Shown here in pieces: positions 13,884 through 15,415 of a stretch of 15,415 bases of DNA. Numbering within the stretch: position 1 is the stretch's first letter; every line of letters begins with the position of its first letter. Source of the stretch: Akkermansia sp. (GTDB lineage Bacteria > Verrucomicrobiota > Verrucomicrobiia > Verrucomicrobiales > Akkermansiaceae). The translations under genes were made by a program, and so were the position numbers. The stretch covers positions 1 to 15,415 of the forward strand of contig JAFNWZ010000287.1 of assembly GCA_017379255.1 (NCBI GenBank), given 5' to 3'. Below the pieces are notes generated by a model, which worked only from the letters and a program-made list of their open reading frames with translations, was not told the origin of the DNA and ran no database searches.

Positions 13884-13912
13884 TTGCGTGCAATGCAACG
13901 CAAGAGTATATT
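13884..13912 (+). promoter_or_regulatory. Predicted promoter of tdh with embedded palindrome
   Basis: TTGCGT (13884-13889), a 17-bp spacer and TATATT (13907-13912). The ATG at 13924 is 11 nt after the -10 box, so the leader would be about 5 nt. TTGCGT and ACGCAA (13898-13903) form a palindrome over the -35 box and spacer. Confidence 0.4.
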
Positions 13913-13923
13913 CTTGCCCCGAA

Positions 13924-14955
13924 ATGAAAGCCCTCGTCAAAACAACCGCCGGCCCCGGCCTGGAACTGATGGATGCACCGATGCCCGAAGTCGGTGCAAA
14001 TGATGTCCTTATCAAGATTTACAAGACCGCCATCTGCGGCACGGACCTGCACATCTGGAACTGGGACGCCTGGGCCCAGCAGACCATCCCGGTGGGCATG
14101 CACGTCGGGCACGAGTTCTGTGGCGTCATTGAGCGCGTAGGCTCTGCCGTGACAGAATACAAGCCGGGTGACGTGGTTTCCGGCGAAGGCCACATTGTCT
14201 GCGGACACTGCCGCAACTGCCGCAAGGGGCTTTTCCACCTCTGCCCGAACACTCAGGGCGTGGGCGTGAACCGCGCCGGCTGCTTTGCCGAATACCTTTC
14301 CATTCCCCAGAACAACGTTATCCGCATCCACAAGGATATGCCCATGGAGATTGCCTCCATCCTTGACCCGCTGGGTAACGCCACCCACACCGCCCTTTCC
14401 TGGGATCTGGTGGGCGAGGACGTACTCATCACCGGTGCCGGCCTCATCGGCTCCATGGCCGCAGCCGTGTGCAAGAAGGCCGGTGCCCGCACCGTGACCA
14501 TCACTGACGTGAGTGACTACAAACTCAGCCTCGCCAGAACCATGGGCGCAGACCGCACCGTGAATGTTCTCTCCGGAGACAGCATCGAGGCCGCCCGCAA
14601 GGATCTCGAAATCACCGAAGGCTACGGCGTGTGTCTCGAAATGAGCGGCGCTCCCGCCTGCCTGAAGGACATCATCACCCACTCCGCCTACGGCGCCAAT
14701 ATCTCCCTGCTGGGTATCCAGCCCGGCGGCTCCGGCATCGACTGGAACACCTTTGTATGGAAGGGGCTTAAGATGAAGGGCATCTACGGCCGCGAAATGT
14801 TCGGCACCTGGCAGAAGATGGATGCCATGCTGCGCAGCGGGCTGGATGTTTCCCCCATCATCACCCACCGTCTGCACTACACCGACTTCAAGCAGGGCTT
14901 CGAGGTCATGGCCTCCGGCAAGTCCGGCAAGGTGGTGCTCACCTGGGCCGAATAA
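13924..14955 (+). CDS. tdh: L-threonine 3-dehydrogenase (zinc-dependent)
   Basis: 343 residues from the ATG at 13924 (E. coli Tdh has 341). An in-frame ATG 69 bp upstream would add residues with no counterpart in the family and would precede the predicted promoter. Catalytic zinc ligands are Cys38 (ICGTDLHIWNWD), His63 and Glu64; structural zinc ligands are Cys93, 96, 99 and 107; His90 is the catalytic histidine. All these numbers agree with E. coli Tdh. The NAD site is GAGLIG (171-176). The enzyme oxidises L-threonine to 2-amino-3-ketobutyrate, normally cleaved by Kbl to glycine and acetyl-CoA; no kbl gene is in the window. It stands alone, divergent from argF, with a strong hairpin after its stop. 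Confidence 0.95.
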   Translation: MKALVKTTAGPGLELMDAPMPEVGANDVLIKIYKTAICGTDLHIWNWDAWAQQTIPVGMHVGHEFCGVIERVGSAVTEYKPGDVVSGEGHIVCGHCRNCRKGLFHLCPNTQGVGVNRAGCFAEYLSIPQNNVIRIHKDMPMEIASILDPLGNATHTALSWDLVGEDVLITGAGLIGSMAAAVCKKAGARTVTITDVSDYKLSLARTMGADRTVNVLSGDSIEAARKDLEITEGYGVCLEMSGAPACLKDIITHSAYGANISLLGIQPGGSGIDWNTFVWKGLKMKGIYGREMFGTWQKMDAMLRSGLDVSPIITHRLHYTDFKQGFEVMASGKSGKVVLTWAE

Positions 14956-14984
14956 AATCCGGTGTCATTCACCAGCTTTCATGA

Positions 14985-15015
14985 ACGGGCAATGGCGAAA
15001 ACCGCCATTGCCCGT
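14985..15015 (+). terminator. Perfect 13-bp hairpin 30 bp downstream of tdh
   Basis: ACGGGCAATGGCG pairs perfectly with CGCCATTGCCCGT around the 5-nt loop AAAAC. The position suits a tdh terminator, but no T tract follows on either strand, so it could act as an RNA-end stabiliser or as the first of the palindromes that continue towards the recombinase. Confidence 0.45.
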
Positions 15016-15042
15016 CTGGTATATCCTGTATGGCTGCTTTCC

Positions 15043-15141
15043 GGCACATGTGCCAGGTGAAAAGTGAAAACAGGCTTCGCCTGTGTGAAAACCCGCGCCG
15101 GTGCGCGGGTGAGATGATACAGGCGGGCTCGCAGAGCCCGC
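15043..15141. repeat. Cluster of four palindromes in the tdh-recombinase spacer
   Basis: Within 99 bp lie GGCACATGTGCC (15043-15054, perfect), ACAGGC-TTC-GCCTGT (15070-15084), ACCCGCGC-CGGT-GCGCGGGT (15091-15110) and GCGGGCTC-GCA-GAGCCCGC (15123-15141). Three copies of GTGAAAA (15057-15063, 15064-15070, 15085-15091) are interleaved. No coding frame is supported here. The region could be a REP-like element, a recombination or attachment site of the adjacent recombinase, or stacked terminators; the sequence alone does not decide. Confidence 0.5.
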
Positions 15142-15174
15142 GGAACTTAACACATTAAAAATTAAAAATCCACT

Positions 15175-15415
15175 TCACGCTGCCCAGAACCGGGCTGCGC
15201 CTTGCACCCCGCGCTGGTCCACATAGCGCGTGCGCAGCAGCGTGGCATCACGATGCCCGATTTCCACCTGCAGCTCCGCGTAGCTGCGGAAATGGCTCAG
15301 GTGGTAGCTCGCAAAGGTATGCCGCAGCGCATCCTGCGGCCATTTCCTGCCGCCGCTCCAGCCGGAGGCGCGGCGCAGCTCCCGCCAGTGCCGCAGCCAG
15401 TTGCGTGGGCATATC
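15175..15415 (-). CDS. Tyrosine recombinase/phage-type integrase, C-terminal fragment (5' end beyond the window)
   Basis: 79 C-terminal residues are visible and the gene continues past the right edge. The catalytic-domain landmarks are DALRHTFASYHLS (box II arginine plus following His), VEIGHRDATLLRTRYVD (the conserved GH and the nucleophilic Tyr in RYVD), and a short tail GAARFWAA. The residue three before the box II Arg, usually His (HxxR), is Asp here. The combination LRHTFASYHL is what I associate with integrases of Verrucomicrobiota elements; this is from memory. It probably belongs to an integrative element extending rightward, with the palindrome-rich spacer at its left edge. Whether the enzyme is complete cannot be judged. 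Confidence 0.85.
   Translation of the reverse strand, partial: ICPRNWLRHWRELRRASGWSGGRKWPQDALRHTFASYHLSHFRSYAELQVEIGHRDATLLRTRYVDQRGVQGAARFWAA

Noticed and set aside
14985-15141. A CRISPR array or integron attC sites
   Set aside because: The palindromes differ in sequence and size with no regularly spaced identical repeats, and no attC core sites could be recognised.

Overview
The window reads as chromosome of an anaerobic, moderately GC-rich bacterium. It has an oxygen-sensitive class III ribonucleotide reductase with its radical-SAM activase, many promoters with near-consensus sigma70 boxes set very close to start codons, and a tyrosine recombinase whose residues resemble integrases I associate with Verrucomicrobiota. 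A gut Verrucomicrobiota such as Akkermansia is my best guess. This is inference and was not tested by any search.

Left part (1-6960): a compact type II polyketide (aryl-polyene/flexirubin-like) pigment locus. An O-methyltransferase reads left and leaves the window. Divergent from it, a rightward operon encodes a ketoreductase, a ketosynthase, a small chain-length-factor-like partner and a PlsC-type acyltransferase. Converging on that operon is a leftward operon, in transcription order: two acyl carrier proteins, a six-TM membrane protein, and a fusion of an aryl-acid adenylate-forming ligase with a FabZ-like dehydratase. A plausible scheme is: the ligase loads an aromatic acid starter onto an ACP; KS/CLF, KR and DH extend and dehydrate it to a conjugated polyene; the methyltransferase decorates the aryl head; the acyltransferase and membrane protein help attach the product to the envelope. 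A starter-forming lyase, an exporter, a second dehydratase and an additional KS are not in view and may lie left of the window.

Middle (6995-11157): a leftward operon encoding NrdD, a 70-residue protein carrying the glycyl-radical motif, the NrdG-type activase, a staphylococcal-nuclease-like protein and a lipoprotein. The striking point is that the glycyl-radical segment is missing from the large NrdD and encoded separately 43 bp downstream, so the enzyme appears to be split. Two NrdR-box-like palindromes 32 bp apart lie upstream.

Right part (11158-15415): a leftward, tightly overlapping argF-sufE-methyltransferase operon diverges from tdh (threonine 3-dehydrogenase). Between argF and tdh are regularly spaced palindromic half-sites. 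Downstream of tdh come a perfect 13-bp hairpin and a run of further inverted repeats, then the C-terminal part of a tyrosine recombinase that probably marks the edge of an integrated element continuing to the right.
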